Shown here one piece after another: positions 22,080 through 31,307 of a stretch of DNA of 64,000 bases (positions within the stretch are counted from its first letter, which is position 1; each line of letters starts with the position of its first letter). The position numbers were made by a program, and so were the translations under genes. Under the pieces are notes generated by a model. The model saw nothing but the letters and a program-made list of their open reading frames with translations. It was not told the origin of the DNA and searched no databases. The DNA comes from Micromonospora nigra (GTDB lineage: Bacteria; Actinomycetota; Actinomycetes; Mycobacteriales; Micromonosporaceae): assembly GCF_900091585.1 (NCBI RefSeq), contig NZ_FMHT01000003.1, positions 5,792,001 through 5,856,000 on the forward strand, in the 5' to 3' direction.

Positions 22080-22922
22080 ATGGTCAGTGGCGGAGGCGGC
22101 GACGGGAGCCTGCTCGCCATCAGCGACCTGCACGTCGGTCACTCGGGCAACCGGGAGGTGGTCGAGGGCCTGCGGCCCACCGCGCCGGGCGACTGGCTGC
22201 TGGTGGCCGGCGACGTCGGCGACACGGTGGCCGACGTCGAATGGGCCCTCGGGCTGCTCGCCCGGCGGTTCGACACCGTGGTGTGGGCGCCCGGCAACCA
22301 CGAACTGTGGACCCCGCCGGCCGACCCGGTCGACCTGCGCGGCGTGGCCCGCTACGAGTATCTCGTGGCCATGTGCCGGCGGCTCGGTGTGCTGACCCCG
22401 GAGGACCCGTACCCGGTCTGGCGGGGCCCCGGCGGCCCGGTGCTCGTCGCGCCGCTGTTCCTGCTGTACGACCACAGTTGGCGCCCCGACGGCCTGGACA
22501 CCGTCGAGGCGGCGCTCGCCGAGGCGTACCGGACCGGGGTCGTGTGCACCGACGAGTTCCTGCTGCACCCCGACCCGTACCCCAGCAGGTCGGCCTGGTG
22601 CGCGGCGCGCGTCGAGGCGACGGCCCGCCGGCTCGCGGACCGGCCGCCCGGCATGCCCACCGTGCTGGTGAACCACTTCCCGCTGGTGCGTGAACCGACC
22701 CGGGTGCTGCGCTACCCGATCTTCGCCCAGTGGTGCGGCACCGAGGCCACCGCCGACTGGCACCGCCGCTACGACGCCGCCGTCGCCGTGTACGGCCACC
22801 TGCACATCCCGCGCACCACCCGGCACGACGGCGTGCGCTTCGAGGAGGTCTCGGTGGGCTACCCGCGGGAGTGGCGGCCGCGGGGCGGGCCCCCGGCCCC
22901 GCGGCGGATCCTGCCCGCCTGA
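22080..22922 (+). CDS. Calcineurin-like metallophosphoesterase
   Basis: The 280-residue protein carries all the family's metal motifs: SDLHVGH (about 15-21), GDVGD (45-49), GNHE (75-78), NHFP (about 199-202) and GHLH (about 240-243). The substrate is unknown; relatives act on phosphodiesters or phosphoproteins. In many actinomycetes a similar gene precedes a phosphopantetheinyl transferase gene, but here a degraded acyltransferase follows instead. ATG at 22080; its upstream region is shared with the divergent glyA leader. Confidence 0.87.
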   Translation: MVSGGGGDGSLLAISDLHVGHSGNREVVEGLRPTAPGDWLLVAGDVGDTVADVEWALGLLARRFDTVVWAPGNHELWTPPADPVDLRGVARYEYLVAMCRRLGVLTPEDPYPVWRGPGGPVLVAPLFLLYDHSWRPDGLDTVEAALAEAYRTGVVCTDEFLLHPDPYPSRSAWCAARVEATARRLADRPPGMPTVLVNHFPLVREPTRVLRYPIFAQWCGTEATADWHRRYDAAVAVYGHLHIPRTTRHDGVRFEEVSVGYPREWRPRGGPPAPRRILPA

Positions 22923-22982
22923 AGCCGGCGGTCGCAGCCGCGCCGGCCGCGGTGCGCGGGTGCCGGAGATCCCGCTGCGGGA

Positions 22983-23848
22983 TCAGACCAGGGGGTCCAG
23001 GGCGTGGCCCAGCCGTGGTGCGAGCGTCCCGGCGTAGGTGGCGGTGATGTGGTTGGTGTCGCGGTAGACGAGCACGCGCGCGACTCACCGGGCGTCAAAC
23101 TCGGCGGCCCCGCCGATGACCGGCGCGCACCGGTCGCGGGGGCAGATCGCGTCGTTCAGGTCCACCAGATGGACGTCGGGGCCAGCTCCCACAGGCGGGT
23201 GGTGGTGACGAAGTAGGCGCGGGCGGGGTTGTCCCCGGTCAGCCAGACCGGCCAGGCCAGAGAGGGGACCGCGACCAGGGCGAGCGCGGCCACCAGGTGC
23301 CCGGTCCGGAGCCGGTGGCGGGCGAACCAGGCTGCGCCCACCAGCAGCAGCGGCCACAACAGGTAGAACTGCTCCTCGACGGCGAGGGACCAGAAGTGCT
23401 GCAGCATGCTGGGCGCGCGGTTGGCCGCCAGATAGTCCACGGACTGTTCCGCCAGGCGCCAGTTCATCGCGTACAAGCCGCTGAAGACCACGTCCCAGCC
23501 GGTGGACGACCAGCGGGTGCGGGGCAGGAAGGCGAAGGTGAGGGCCAGGGTGGCCACGAGCACGAGCCCGGCCGCCGGGAGCAGCCGCCGGGCGCGGCGG
23601 GCGTAGAAGTCGACGAGCGAGATCTTCCCGGTGCGTTCCAGTTCGGTCACCAGCAGGCCGGTGATGAGGAACCCGGAGATGACGAAGAAGACGTCGACGC
23701 CGACGAAGCCGCCGGGGAGCAGTTGTTGGCTGGCATGGCCGACGAGCACCAGGGCCACGGCGACCGCGCGCAGGCCCTCGACGTCCCCGCGGAACCTGAC
23801 GCGCGGGCTCGCCGTCGGTCGGATGGCTGTGTCCGTCACTCGCTGCAC
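22983..23848 (-). pseudogene. Acyltransferase-3/SGNH-hydrolase protein broken by an internal deletion
   Basis: The first part (23848 to about 23180) encodes an intact start of an OafA/YrhL-type membrane acyltransferase: FRGDVEGLRAVAVALVLVGHA, FFVISGFLITGLL, FYARRARRLLPAA and HFWSLAVEEQFYLLWPLLL. At the conserved WELA the reading frame breaks. In another frame, sequence typical of the last 30 residues of the C-terminal SGNH domain follows at once (PDVHLVDLNDAICP), then a stop at 23085-23087, then in the same frame VLVYRDTNHITATYAG and a stop at 22983. About 300 residues are missing, so one deletion joined membrane domain to hydrolase tail, and a further nonsense mutation followed. Confidence 0.85.
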
Positions 23849-24053
23849 CTATTGATCACACGGGGGGTGACGATCCGCCCAGGAAGATATCGGACCTCGG
23901 GTGCGTTCCGGCTGTTTTGCCTGATCGGGGTCTGGCGTGTCGTCGATCCCTGGCCGACCTGCGCGACCCCGGGGAGTGGACGCGGGCGACGTGTGCCGAC
24001 GGCTTGCCGGGGTAGACGGGTCGGGCTCGACAACCAACGTCTGGAGGTGTGCC

Positions 24054-24293
24054 GTGGCCACCATGGTCAAGGAGCCGGTCAGTCCGGTGAAGGACAAGAA
24101 CTACGACCTCATCCACGCGGTGCAGATGTCGTTGCAGCACATCTGGCAGCTGGAGACGTACATCGCGGACGCGGAGGCCCGGGGCGACAGCGAACTCGCC
24201 ACCTGGTTCCGCAAGATCCAGGAGAACAACCGCAAGGCGGGCGCACAGGGCAAGGAGATGCTGATGGCGCGCCTACAGGGCGAGCGTCACTGA
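24054..24293 (+). CDS. Small helical protein of unknown function
   Basis: The 79-residue protein is predicted mostly helical, with NYDLIHAVQMSLQHIWQLETYIADAEARG-type spacing of Glu, His and Tyr, then WFRKIQENNRK. The His and Glu placement recalls ferritin-like or rubrerythrin half-domains, but this is only a resemblance. I chose GTG at 24054 because GGAGGT lies 7 bases upstream; ATG at 24063 is also possible. It stands alone, with a 205-base gap before it and 217 bases after it. Confidence 0.65.
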   Translation: MATMVKEPVSPVKDKNYDLIHAVQMSLQHIWQLETYIADAEARGDSELATWFRKIQENNRKAGAQGKEMLMARLQGERH

Positions 24294-24510
24294 CCCCGCA
24301 CCACGAGGGGTGGGTAGTCCTCGCCGGACCGCCGCCGGGTGCGCCCCCGCAGGACCGGGCACACCCGGTGCCGGCGTAACCCGGACGGGCCGTAACCATC
24401 CGCCGTGTCGGCGTGGCCCGAACGGGCCGCAACCCACCGCCGTGTCGGCGGGTTGCGGCTGGCCGCGCGACAACCGCCCGCCGCGACGGCCCGCCCGATA
24501 CCGTGTGGGC
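24294..24510. other. Gap with an imperfect direct repeat and weak hairpin
   Basis: No gene is evident. A block around CCGCCGTGTCGGCG occurs twice (about 24400-24414 and 24440-24453), flanked by similar sequence. The second copy sits in a hairpin with arms GCAACCC and GGGTTGC (24429-24456). It may be a decayed duplication or a terminator for the small helical protein. Confidence 0.4.
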
Positions 24511-25482
24511 GTGGCGACGCCGGCCGAGGAGATCCGGGTGGGGCAGCGGCTGGTCCGCGTCTCCAACCCCGACAAGCCGTACTTTCCGGAGCGGGGGCTG
24601 ACCAAGCGGGACGTGGTCGACTACTTCCTGTCCGTCGGCGACGGCATACTGCGTGCCCTGCGGAACCGGCCGACGATGCTGGAACGGTGGCCGCGCGGCG
24701 TCTTCGAGGGCGCGACGATCGGCACCCGGCAGGACAACCGGGGTGACGCGTTCTACCAGAAGCGGGTGCCGGCGGGCGCGCCCGACTGGGTGGGAACCGC
24801 GCACATCACCTTCCCCAGCGGACGCACGGCCGACGAGGTCGCCCCGGGAGAGTTGGCCGTGGTGGCCTGGGCGGCCAACCTGGGCACCCTGCGCTTCCAC
24901 CCCTGGCCCGTGACGAAGGACGACGTGGAGCGGCCCGATCAGCTGCGCATCGACCTCGACCCGATGCCGGGTGTCGACTTCGCGCAGGTGGTGCCGGTGG
25001 CCCACGAGGTGCGGGCGTTCCTCGACGAACTGGGCCTGGTCGGCCACCCGAAGACCACCGGCGGCCGGGGCCTGCACGTCTACCTGTCGATCGAGCCGCG
25101 GTGGAGCTTCGGCGACTGTCGACGCGCCGTGCTGGCGCTGGGCCGCGAGATGCAGCGCCGCCGCCCCGACCTGGTCACCACCACCTGGTGGCGGGACCAG
25201 CGGGACCGGCCGGTCTTCGTCGACTACAACCAGATGGCCCGCGACCACACGATGACGTCGGCGTACTCGATCCGCCCGACGCCCGCAGCCCTGGTCTCCG
25301 CCCCGCTGGACTGGTCGGAGCTGGACGACGCCCGGCCGACGGACTTCGACGTCACCACGATGCCGGCCCGGTTCGCCGAGCGCGGCGACCCGCACGCCGG
25401 CCTCGACGACCGCCGCTTCTCGCTGGAGCCGCTGCTGGAACTGGCCGACCGTGCGGGCCTGGCCGCCCCGCCCGAGCGCTGA
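24511..25482 (+). CDS. LigD-type NHEJ polymerase domain protein (stand-alone)
   Basis: The 323-residue protein is an archaeo-eukaryotic primase-type polymerase (PolDom) as found in LigD: NPDKPYFPERGLTKRDVVDYF at the start, DLDPMPG with the metal ligands Asp148 and Asp150, TTGGRGLHVY, and FVDYNQMARDHTM. Such domains fill gaps with ribonucleotides during Ku-dependent end joining. No ligase, phosphoesterase or ku gene adjoins it, so this is the split arrangement common in actinomycetes. The GTG at 24511 is chosen because similarity begins there. Confidence 0.88.
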   Translation: MATPAEEIRVGQRLVRVSNPDKPYFPERGLTKRDVVDYFLSVGDGILRALRNRPTMLERWPRGVFEGATIGTRQDNRGDAFYQKRVPAGAPDWVGTAHITFPSGRTADEVAPGELAVVAWAANLGTLRFHPWPVTKDDVERPDQLRIDLDPMPGVDFAQVVPVAHEVRAFLDELGLVGHPKTTGGRGLHVYLSIEPRWSFGDCRRAVLALGREMQRRRPDLVTTTWWRDQRDRPVFVDYNQMARDHTMTSAYSIRPTPAALVSAPLDWSELDDARPTDFDVTTMPARFAERGDPHAGLDDRRFSLEPLLELADRAGLAAPPER

Positions 25483-25486
25483 CGCC

Positions 25487-25993
25487 TCACTCCCACGGGC
25501 TGCGGGTGCCGGCGAACTCCTCGAAGACCAGCCAGCTGCGCGTCGAGAGCACCCCGGCGATGTTCTGCACCCGGTCCAGCACCACGTCGCGCAGGGTGGC
25601 GTTGTCGGGTGCCCGGACCAGCGCGAGCACGTCGTGTTCGCCGCTGAGCAGCGCCACGTGTTCGACGTAGCGCACCCGGGCCAGCTCCGCCGAGACCTCC
25701 CGCCAGCTGTTCTGCTGAATGGTCAGCGCGATGTACGCCGAGGTGCCCAGCCCGGCCGGCTCCGGGGCCACCCGCGCCGCGAACCCGGTGATGACGCCGT
25801 CGCGCAGCAGCCGCTCCACCCGCGCGTACGCGTTGGTACGTGAGACGTGCACCCGCTCGGCGAGGGTCCGCACGGACATCCGCCCGTCGTGGGCCAGTTC
25901 GTCGAGGATGCGCCGGTCCACCTCGTCGAGGGTGGCGACCGATCGTCCCGTTCCCCCCGGCCTGCCCTGCTCCGCGCCGGCCTCCTGGCTCAT
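25487..25993 (-). CDS. Lrp/AsnC-family regulator (BkdR-like)
   Basis: The 168-residue protein has an N-terminal winged helix-turn-helix (LDEVDRRILDELAHDGRMSVRTLAERVHVSRTNAYAR, about 22-60) and a C-terminal RAM ligand domain with VALLSGEHDVLALVRA. It is divergent from the 2-oxoacid dehydrogenase operon, 104 bases away. In Streptomyces an Lrp-type gene in this position (bkdR) controls the branched-chain 2-oxoacid dehydrogenase, so it probably senses a branched-chain amino acid here. Confidence 0.88.
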   Translation of the reverse strand: MSQEAGAEQGRPGGTGRSVATLDEVDRRILDELAHDGRMSVRTLAERVHVSRTNAYARVERLLRDGVITGFAARVAPEPAGLGTSAYIALTIQQNSWREVSAELARVRYVEHVALLSGEHDVLALVRAPDNATLRDVVLDRVQNIAGVLSTRSWLVFEEFAGTRSPWE

Positions 25994-26097
25994 CCCAGCC
26001 CTCCTTCCGTGCCATTCATCCCGCGTTCACCGGGCATCTTGAGTCAATCATCCAACGGCAGGAGCATAGGTCCACCACACGTCCAGGAGGTCCCGCC

Positions 26098-27270
26098 GTG
26101 ACGACCACACCCCCGGCAGTCCGCAGGGCATCCCCGCGGAAGCGCCGACCGGCCACCCCGGCCACCCCCGACCAGTCCGCCGGCCTGCTGCCGCAGGCGG
26201 AGCCGGTGCGGCTGCTGAACCCGGACGGCACCCCGCTGCCGGCCCGCGCCGACTACCCCGAGCCGCCCGGCGAGGCGCTGCGCGAGATGTACCGGCGCAT
26301 GATCGTCGGCCGGCGCTTCGACGCCCAGGCCACCGCCCTGACCAAACAGGGTCGCCTCGCCGTCTACCCCTCCTCGCGCGGCCAGGAGGCGTGCCAGGTC
26401 GGCGGGGTGCTCGCCCTGCGCGACGACGACTGGGTGTTCCCCACCTACCGCGAGTCGATGGCGCTGACCGCGCGGGGCATCGACCCCGTCGAGGTGCTCA
26501 CCCTGCTGCGCGGCGACTGGCACTGCGGGTACGACCCCGCCGCCCGGCGCACCGCCCCGCAGTGCACCCCTCTGGCGACCCAGTGCGTGCACGCCGCCGG
26601 CCTGGCCTACGGCGAGTCGTACCAGGGGCGCGACACCGTCGCGCTGGCCTTCATCGGCGACGGTGCCACCAGCGAGGGCGACTTCCACGAGGGGGTCAAC
26701 TTCGCCGCCGTGTTCAAGGCCCCCGTCGTCTTCTTCGTGCAGAACAACAAGTACGCCATCAGCGTCCCGCTGTCCCGACAGACCGCCGCCCCGTCGCTGG
26801 CGTACAAGGGCGTCGGGTACGGCGTACCCAGCGAACAGGTCGACGGCAACGACCCGGTGGCGGTGCTCGCCGTGCTCACCCGCGCCGTCGCACACGCCCG
26901 CGCCGGCCACGGTCCCTTCCTGGTCGAGGCGCACACCTACCGGATGGAACCGCACACCAACGCCGACGACGCCACCCGCTACCGCGACGCCGACGAGGTC
27001 GAGGCCTGGCGCGACCGCGATCCCGTCGCCCGGCTGGAGACCTACCTGCGGGGGCTCGGCGTGCTCGACGACGCCGCCGTCGCGGAGATCGCCGAGGAGG
27101 CCGAGGCGTACGCCGCCGCGCTGCGCGAGCGGATGAACAGCCAGCCGACGGTCGACCCGCTGAGCCTGTTCGACCACGTCTACGCCGAACCCACCCCGCA
27201 ACTGGTCGAGCAACGGGCGCAGGTCCGCGCCGAGTTGGTCGCCGCCGGCGACGAGCAGGGAGACGCCTGA
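26098..27270 (+). CDS. bkdA: 2-oxoacid dehydrogenase E1 alpha (branched-chain type)
   Basis: The 390-residue thiamine-diphosphate protein shows the GDG...N motif of E1 alpha: FIGDGATSEGDFHEGVNF, then FFVQNNKYAIS. EAHTYRMEPHTNADDATRYR is the phosphorylation-loop equivalent. It decarboxylates the 2-oxo acid and reductively acylates the lipoyl group of E2. Context (BkdR-like regulator) and sequence favour branched-chain 2-oxo acids, but pyruvate cannot be excluded. The GTG at 26098 follows CCAGGAGGTC. A 4-base ATGA-type overlap couples it to E1 beta. Confidence 0.87.
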   Translation: MTTTPPAVRRASPRKRRPATPATPDQSAGLLPQAEPVRLLNPDGTPLPARADYPEPPGEALREMYRRMIVGRRFDAQATALTKQGRLAVYPSSRGQEACQVGGVLALRDDDWVFPTYRESMALTARGIDPVEVLTLLRGDWHCGYDPAARRTAPQCTPLATQCVHAAGLAYGESYQGRDTVALAFIGDGATSEGDFHEGVNFAAVFKAPVVFFVQNNKYAISVPLSRQTAAPSLAYKGVGYGVPSEQVDGNDPVAVLAVLTRAVAHARAGHGPFLVEAHTYRMEPHTNADDATRYRDADEVEAWRDRDPVARLETYLRGLGVLDDAAVAEIAEEAEAYAAALRERMNSQPTVDPLSLFDHVYAEPTPQLVEQRAQVRAELVAAGDEQGDA

Positions 27271-28286
27271 TGGCCACCATGACGATGGCGAAAGCCCTCA
27301 ACGCCGCGCTCGCCGACGCCCTGCTCGACGACGAGCGGGTCGTCGTCTTCGGCGAGGACGTCGGGCAGCTCGGCGGGGTCTTCCGGATCACCGACGGGTT
27401 GCAGGCCCGCTTCGGCGACAAGCGCTGCTTCGACACCCCCCTCGCCGAGGCCGGCATCGTCGGCTTCGCCGTCGGGCTGGCCATGTCGGGCCTGCGCCCG
27501 GTGGTCGAGATGCAGTTCGACGCGTTCGCGTACCCGGCCTTCGAGCAGATCGCCTCGCACGTGGCGAAACTGCGCAACCGCACCCGTGGCGCGCTGAGCG
27601 TGCCCATGGTCATCCGGGTCCCGTACGCCGGCGGCATCGGCGGCGTCGAACACCACTGCGACTCGTCCGAGGCGTACTACGCGCACACCCCCGGCCTGAA
27701 GGTCGTCACCCCGGCGACGGTGGACGACGCGTACTCGTTGCTGCGGGAGGCCATCGACGACCCCGACCCGGTGATCTTCATGGAGCCCAAGAAGCTCTAC
27801 TTCACCAGCGCCGAGGCGTCCCTGCCGGCGCGCACGGAGCCCTTCGGCCGGGCGGTGGTCCGCCGGCCGGGACGCGACGCCACCCTGGTCGCGTACGGGC
27901 CGGCGGTCCCGGTCGCGCTGGAGGCCGCCGAGGCCGCCCGCGAGGAGGGCTGGGACCTGGAGGTCGTCGACATACGCACCATCGTGCCGTTCGACGACGC
28001 CACCGTCGTGGAGTCGGTGCGACGCACCGGCCGTTGTGTGGTGGTCCAGGAGGCGCAGGGCTTCGCCGGGGTGGGCGCGGAGATCGCGGCCCGGGTGCAG
28101 GAACGCTGCTTCCACGCCCTGCACGCGCCGGTGCTGCGGGTGTCCGGGTTGGACATCCCCTACCCGGCCCCGATGCTGGAACACACCCACCTGCCGAGCG
28201 TCGACCGGGTCCTGGACACCGTGGCCCGACTCCAGTGGGACGACCAACCCGACGGGCGTTGGCTGGCCGAGGGAGCGGCGGCATGA
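27270..28286 (+). CDS. bkdB: 2-oxoacid dehydrogenase E1 beta (branched-chain type)
   Basis: The 338-residue protein is a typical E1 beta: MTMAKALNAALADALLDD, VVVFGEDVGQLGGVFRIT, DTPLAEAGIVGFAVGLAM, the EMQFDAFAYPAFEQI loop, and the C-terminal transketolase domain with VVDIRTIVPFD. It forms the alpha2-beta2 E1 heterotetramer with the preceding product. The branched-chain primers it supplies as acyl-CoA feed fatty-acid synthesis in actinomycetes. The start overlaps the E1 alpha stop by one base and its stop overlaps the E2 start. Confidence 0.88.
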   Translation: MATMTMAKALNAALADALLDDERVVVFGEDVGQLGGVFRITDGLQARFGDKRCFDTPLAEAGIVGFAVGLAMSGLRPVVEMQFDAFAYPAFEQIASHVAKLRNRTRGALSVPMVIRVPYAGGIGGVEHHCDSSEAYYAHTPGLKVVTPATVDDAYSLLREAIDDPDPVIFMEPKKLYFTSAEASLPARTEPFGRAVVRRPGRDATLVAYGPAVPVALEAAEAAREEGWDLEVVDIRTIVPFDDATVVESVRRTGRCVVVQEAQGFAGVGAEIAARVQERCFHALHAPVLRVSGLDIPYPAPMLEHTHLPSVDRVLDTVARLQWDDQPDGRWLAEGAAA

Positions 28287-29752
28287 GCGAGCAGGTGTTC
28301 CTGCTGCCGGATCTCGGCGAGGGGCTGACCGAGGCCGAGATCGTCGAGTGGCGGGTCGCCGTCGGGGACACCGTCACCGTCGACCAGAGTGTGGTGGAGG
28401 TGGAGACCGCCAAGGCGGTCGTGGACGTGCCCTGCCCGTACGCCGGGCGGGTCGTCGCCCTGCACGGCGCGGCGGGGGAGGTGCGGCCGGTGGGTCAACC
28501 GCTGATCACCGTGGCCCCGCTCGACGCCGCGTCGTCGCCGGCGGGCGGCGAGCCGGCCGGACACGCGGTGTACCGCGAGGAGGAGCGGGCCGGCTCCGGC
28601 AACGTCCTCATCGGCTACGGCACGGGCCACGGCGGCGCCGGCCGGCGGCGTCGCCGCCCCCGCCTCGCCGGGGTCGACGACTCGACCCGCACGGCCCCGC
28701 TACCCGCCCCGACCGGCGCGGGCGCGACATCCGCCGCGACGGACCCACCCGCCGTCGCGCCGTCCTCGCCCGGTCCGGCCGCGTTGTCCTCGCCCGGTCC
28801 GGCCGCGCCCGCCCGAGCGGGTGACGGCGCGGCGCTGGTCATCTCGCCGATCGTGCGCCGGCTCGCCCGCGAGCACGGCGTCGACCTGGCCACCCTCGCC
28901 GGCACCGGCCCCGGCGGGGTGATCCGCCGCGCCGACGTGGAGGCGGCCCTCGGCACCGCCCCGGCCCCGGACACCGCTCGGGGCCTGAGCGCCGTACCCG
29001 ACCCGAGCCCGGACAACGGCACCGCGCTGCCCGGGGCGCAGCCGCAGGACCCCACCGGCGGCGACGTGATCGTCCCGCTGACCGGAATCCGCAAGGCGAT
29101 CGCCGACAAGTTGTCCCGCAGCCGGCGGGAGATCCCCGAGGTGACCATCTGGGTCGACGTGGACGCCACCGGCCTGCTGGAGACCCGCGCGGCGATCAAC
29201 GCGGCCCGGCCCGACCAGCCCGTCGGCCTGCTCGCCCTGCTCGCCCGGATCTGCCTGTCGGGCCTACGCCGGTTCCCGCAGCTCAACGCCCGGGTCGACA
29301 CCGAGGGGCAGCGGATCGTGCAGTCCGCCGGGGTGCACCTGGGCATCGCCGCACAGACCGACCGGGGCCTGGTCGTCCCGGTGCTGCGGGACGCCCAGCG
29401 GCTCACCACCACCGAACTGGCCGCCGAACTGGCCGCCACCACAGCCGCCGCGCGGGCCGGCACGCTCGCTCCGGCCCGGCTGACCGGGGGCACCTTCACC
29501 CTGAACAACTACGGGGTGTTCGGTGTCGACGGCTCCACCCCGATCATCAACCACCCCGAGGCGGCGCTGCTCGGGGTGGGCCGGATCGTGGACAAGCCGT
29601 GGGTGGTCGACGGTCAGCTCGCGGTGCGCAAGGTGACCCAACTCAGCCTCACGTTCGACCACCGGGTCTGCGACGGTGGGGTGGCCGGCGGGTTCCTGCG
29701 GCACGTCGCCGACTGCGTGGAACAGCCCGCCCTGCTGATCGCCACCGTCTGA
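28283..29752 (+). CDS. bkdC: 2-oxoacid dehydrogenase E2 (lipoamide acyltransferase)
   Basis: The 489-residue protein has one lipoyl domain at 1-80 (Lys44 in ETAKAVVDV), an Ala/Pro-rich linker, an E3-binding domain at about 188-225 (ISPIVRRLAREHGVDLATLAG) and a catalytic acyltransferase domain at about 265-489 ending in TFDHRVCDGGVAGGFL, which has the His-x3-Asp-Gly motif. It transfers the acyl group from lipoamide to CoA. No E3 gene is in the operon, so a shared dihydrolipoamide dehydrogenase must act. A terminator follows directly. Confidence 0.92.
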   Translation: MSEQVFLLPDLGEGLTEAEIVEWRVAVGDTVTVDQSVVEVETAKAVVDVPCPYAGRVVALHGAAGEVRPVGQPLITVAPLDAASSPAGGEPAGHAVYREEERAGSGNVLIGYGTGHGGAGRRRRRPRLAGVDDSTRTAPLPAPTGAGATSAATDPPAVAPSSPGPAALSSPGPAAPARAGDGAALVISPIVRRLAREHGVDLATLAGTGPGGVIRRADVEAALGTAPAPDTARGLSAVPDPSPDNGTALPGAQPQDPTGGDVIVPLTGIRKAIADKLSRSRREIPEVTIWVDVDATGLLETRAAINAARPDQPVGLLALLARICLSGLRRFPQLNARVDTEGQRIVQSAGVHLGIAAQTDRGLVVPVLRDAQRLTTTELAAELAATTAAARAGTLAPARLTGGTFTLNNYGVFGVDGSTPIINHPEAALLGVGRIVDKPWVVDGQLAVRKVTQLSLTFDHRVCDGGVAGGFLRHVADCVEQPALLIATV

Positions 29753-29761
29753 GGGTCCCGC

Positions 29762-29798
29762 GCGACGCCCCGGCACCCACCCGGTGCCGGGGCGTCGC
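29762..29798 (+). terminator. 16-bp hairpin ending the 2-oxoacid dehydrogenase operon
   Basis: Perfect 16-base arms at 29762-29777 and 29783-29798 with a 5-base loop begin 9 bases after the E2 stop and are followed by CTTCCC. Confidence 0.88.
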
Positions 29799-29892
29799 CT
29801 TCCCGGGGGGGCCGGGAGGGCACCGTACGGCCGGCGAACCGGACGTCGACCGCCGAACGTGGCCATCCGGTCGCCGGGGACGTGATTCGCCA

Positions 29893-29911
29893 TTGACCTG
29901 TTTCAGGTCAA
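29893..29911. promoter_or_regulatory. Palindromic operator candidate upstream of the L,D-transpeptidase gene
   Basis: TTGACCTG and CAGGTCAA form perfect 8-base arms around TTT, in an unusually AT-rich stretch 105 bases before the transpeptidase start. The symmetry and spacing suit a dimeric repressor. The cognate regulator is not evident in the window. Confidence 0.55.
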
Positions 29912-30015
29912 CAGCGGTCCTGTTCTCCCCGGGTTGTTCCGCGAACGGGGCAATAGTCGAGCCGGACTCGCGACAATGTGGCGAAGGGACGAGTGACAAA
30001 ACGGGGGGACAGATC

Positions 30016-31284
30016 ATGGAGTGGAGGCGGCGATTGGCGCTGCTGGCGGTGACCGTCGCGGCGACGCCCCTGGCGCTGGGCGGGTGCACCGCCGACCGGG
30101 AACCGGGAGAGCGGGCGGCGCCGGAGCGGACGGCACCGCTGGAACTGGTCGTCACGCCCACCGACCGGGCCCGGGACGTGCCGCTCACCACGGAGGTCGG
30201 GACCAGGGTGCGCAACGGGCGGGTGACCGCCGTACGGGTCGTCGACGACAGGGGCGCGGCCGTCGAGGTGGAGCCCCGGGAGGACGGTTCCGGCTGGGTG
30301 CCCCGCTCGACGTTGGAGCCGAGGCGCTCCTACACCGCCGAGGTGACCGCCACCGCCGACTCCGGTGCCACCACCACCCGGAAAACGACGTTCACCACCC
30401 AGCCGAAATCGACCAGGCCGGCGGTAACGAGCACTTTGTACTTCGCCGGCGACCGCACGTACGGCACGGCGATGCCGGTGACGGTCGCATTCGACCCGCC
30501 CATTCCGAAGGAAGCCAGGGCGGATGTGCAACGACGGTTGTTCGTGCGGACGGATCCGCCGCAGCCGGGCACCTGGTCGTGGGTGTCCGACGGCAGTCAG
30601 GTCTACTACCGGGCCCCGGACTTCTGGCGACCGGGGACGAGAATCAGCGTGCGGGCGGGGCTGGCTGGGCTGCCCATCGGCAAGGACGCGGTCGGTGACG
30701 CCGACCGCAGGGCCACCTCCACCATCGGCCGGCAGGTCGCGCTGGAGATCGACAACGCGACCAAGCAGATGTCGGTGATCCAGGACGGCACGGTGGTCCG
30801 CAGGATCCCGGTGAGCCTCGGCAAGCCGAGCACACCGACGTCCAGCGGCAAGATGGTGATCATGGAGAAGCGCGACTTCACCACGTTCGACACCCGGGGC
30901 GAGCCGAACGGGGGCTACGTCGTCGACGTCGAGGACGCCCAGCGCCTCACCTGGGGCGGCGAGTTCATCCACGGCGCCCCGTGGTCCGAAGGCGACCAGG
31001 GCAGCACCAACGTGTCCCACGGCTGCACCAACCTCTCCGCCGCCGCCGCGGACTGGCTGATGAAGATCACCCAGGTCGGGGACCTGGTCACCGTCAAGGG
31101 CACGGAGGTCGAGCTGGACGAGGGCAACGGCTGGACGGCGTGGAACGTGAGCTGGGAGGAGTTCGCCAAGGGCAGCGCCCTGCCGGTACCGGCAGGGCTG
31201 CGGCCCAGCCCGAGCCTTGCGCCGCAGCCGAGCGCGGTGGCCGGCGGGTCACCCGCGCCGGCACCGTCGGGCAGCGGCGGCTGA
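30016..31284 (+). CDS. Lipoprotein L,D-transpeptidase with Ig-like domains
   Basis: The 422-residue protein begins with a lipoprotein signal (lipobox LGGC, Cys24). Two Ig-like domains (about 45-140 and 140-240) precede a YkuD catalytic domain (about 250-370) with IHGAPWSEG and SHGCTNLS, in which Cys337 is the nucleophile. A Pro/Ser-rich tail ends the chain. This is the layout of LdtMt2-type enzymes that form 3-3 peptidoglycan cross-links outside the membrane and resist most beta-lactams except carbapenems. ATG at 30016 follows GGGGGGAC. It is monocistronic and preceded by a palindrome. Confidence 0.92.
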   Translation: MEWRRRLALLAVTVAATPLALGGCTADREPGERAAPERTAPLELVVTPTDRARDVPLTTEVGTRVRNGRVTAVRVVDDRGAAVEVEPREDGSGWVPRSTLEPRRSYTAEVTATADSGATTTRKTTFTTQPKSTRPAVTSTLYFAGDRTYGTAMPVTVAFDPPIPKEARADVQRRLFVRTDPPQPGTWSWVSDGSQVYYRAPDFWRPGTRISVRAGLAGLPIGKDAVGDADRRATSTIGRQVALEIDNATKQMSVIQDGTVVRRIPVSLGKPSTPTSSGKMVIMEKRDFTTFDTRGEPNGGYVVDVEDAQRLTWGGEFIHGAPWSEGDQGSTNVSHGCTNLSAAAADWLMKITQVGDLVTVKGTEVELDEGNGWTAWNVSWEEFAKGSALPVPAGLRPSPSLAPQPSAVAGGSPAPAPSGSGG

Positions 31285-31307
31285 GCGGACCGTCAGCCCG
31301 GGTCCCG

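Noticed and set aside
29811..30015. Possible c-di-AMP (ydaO) riboswitch before the L,D-transpeptidase
   Set aside because: The long conserved ydaO core could not be found; only a simple palindrome is evident.
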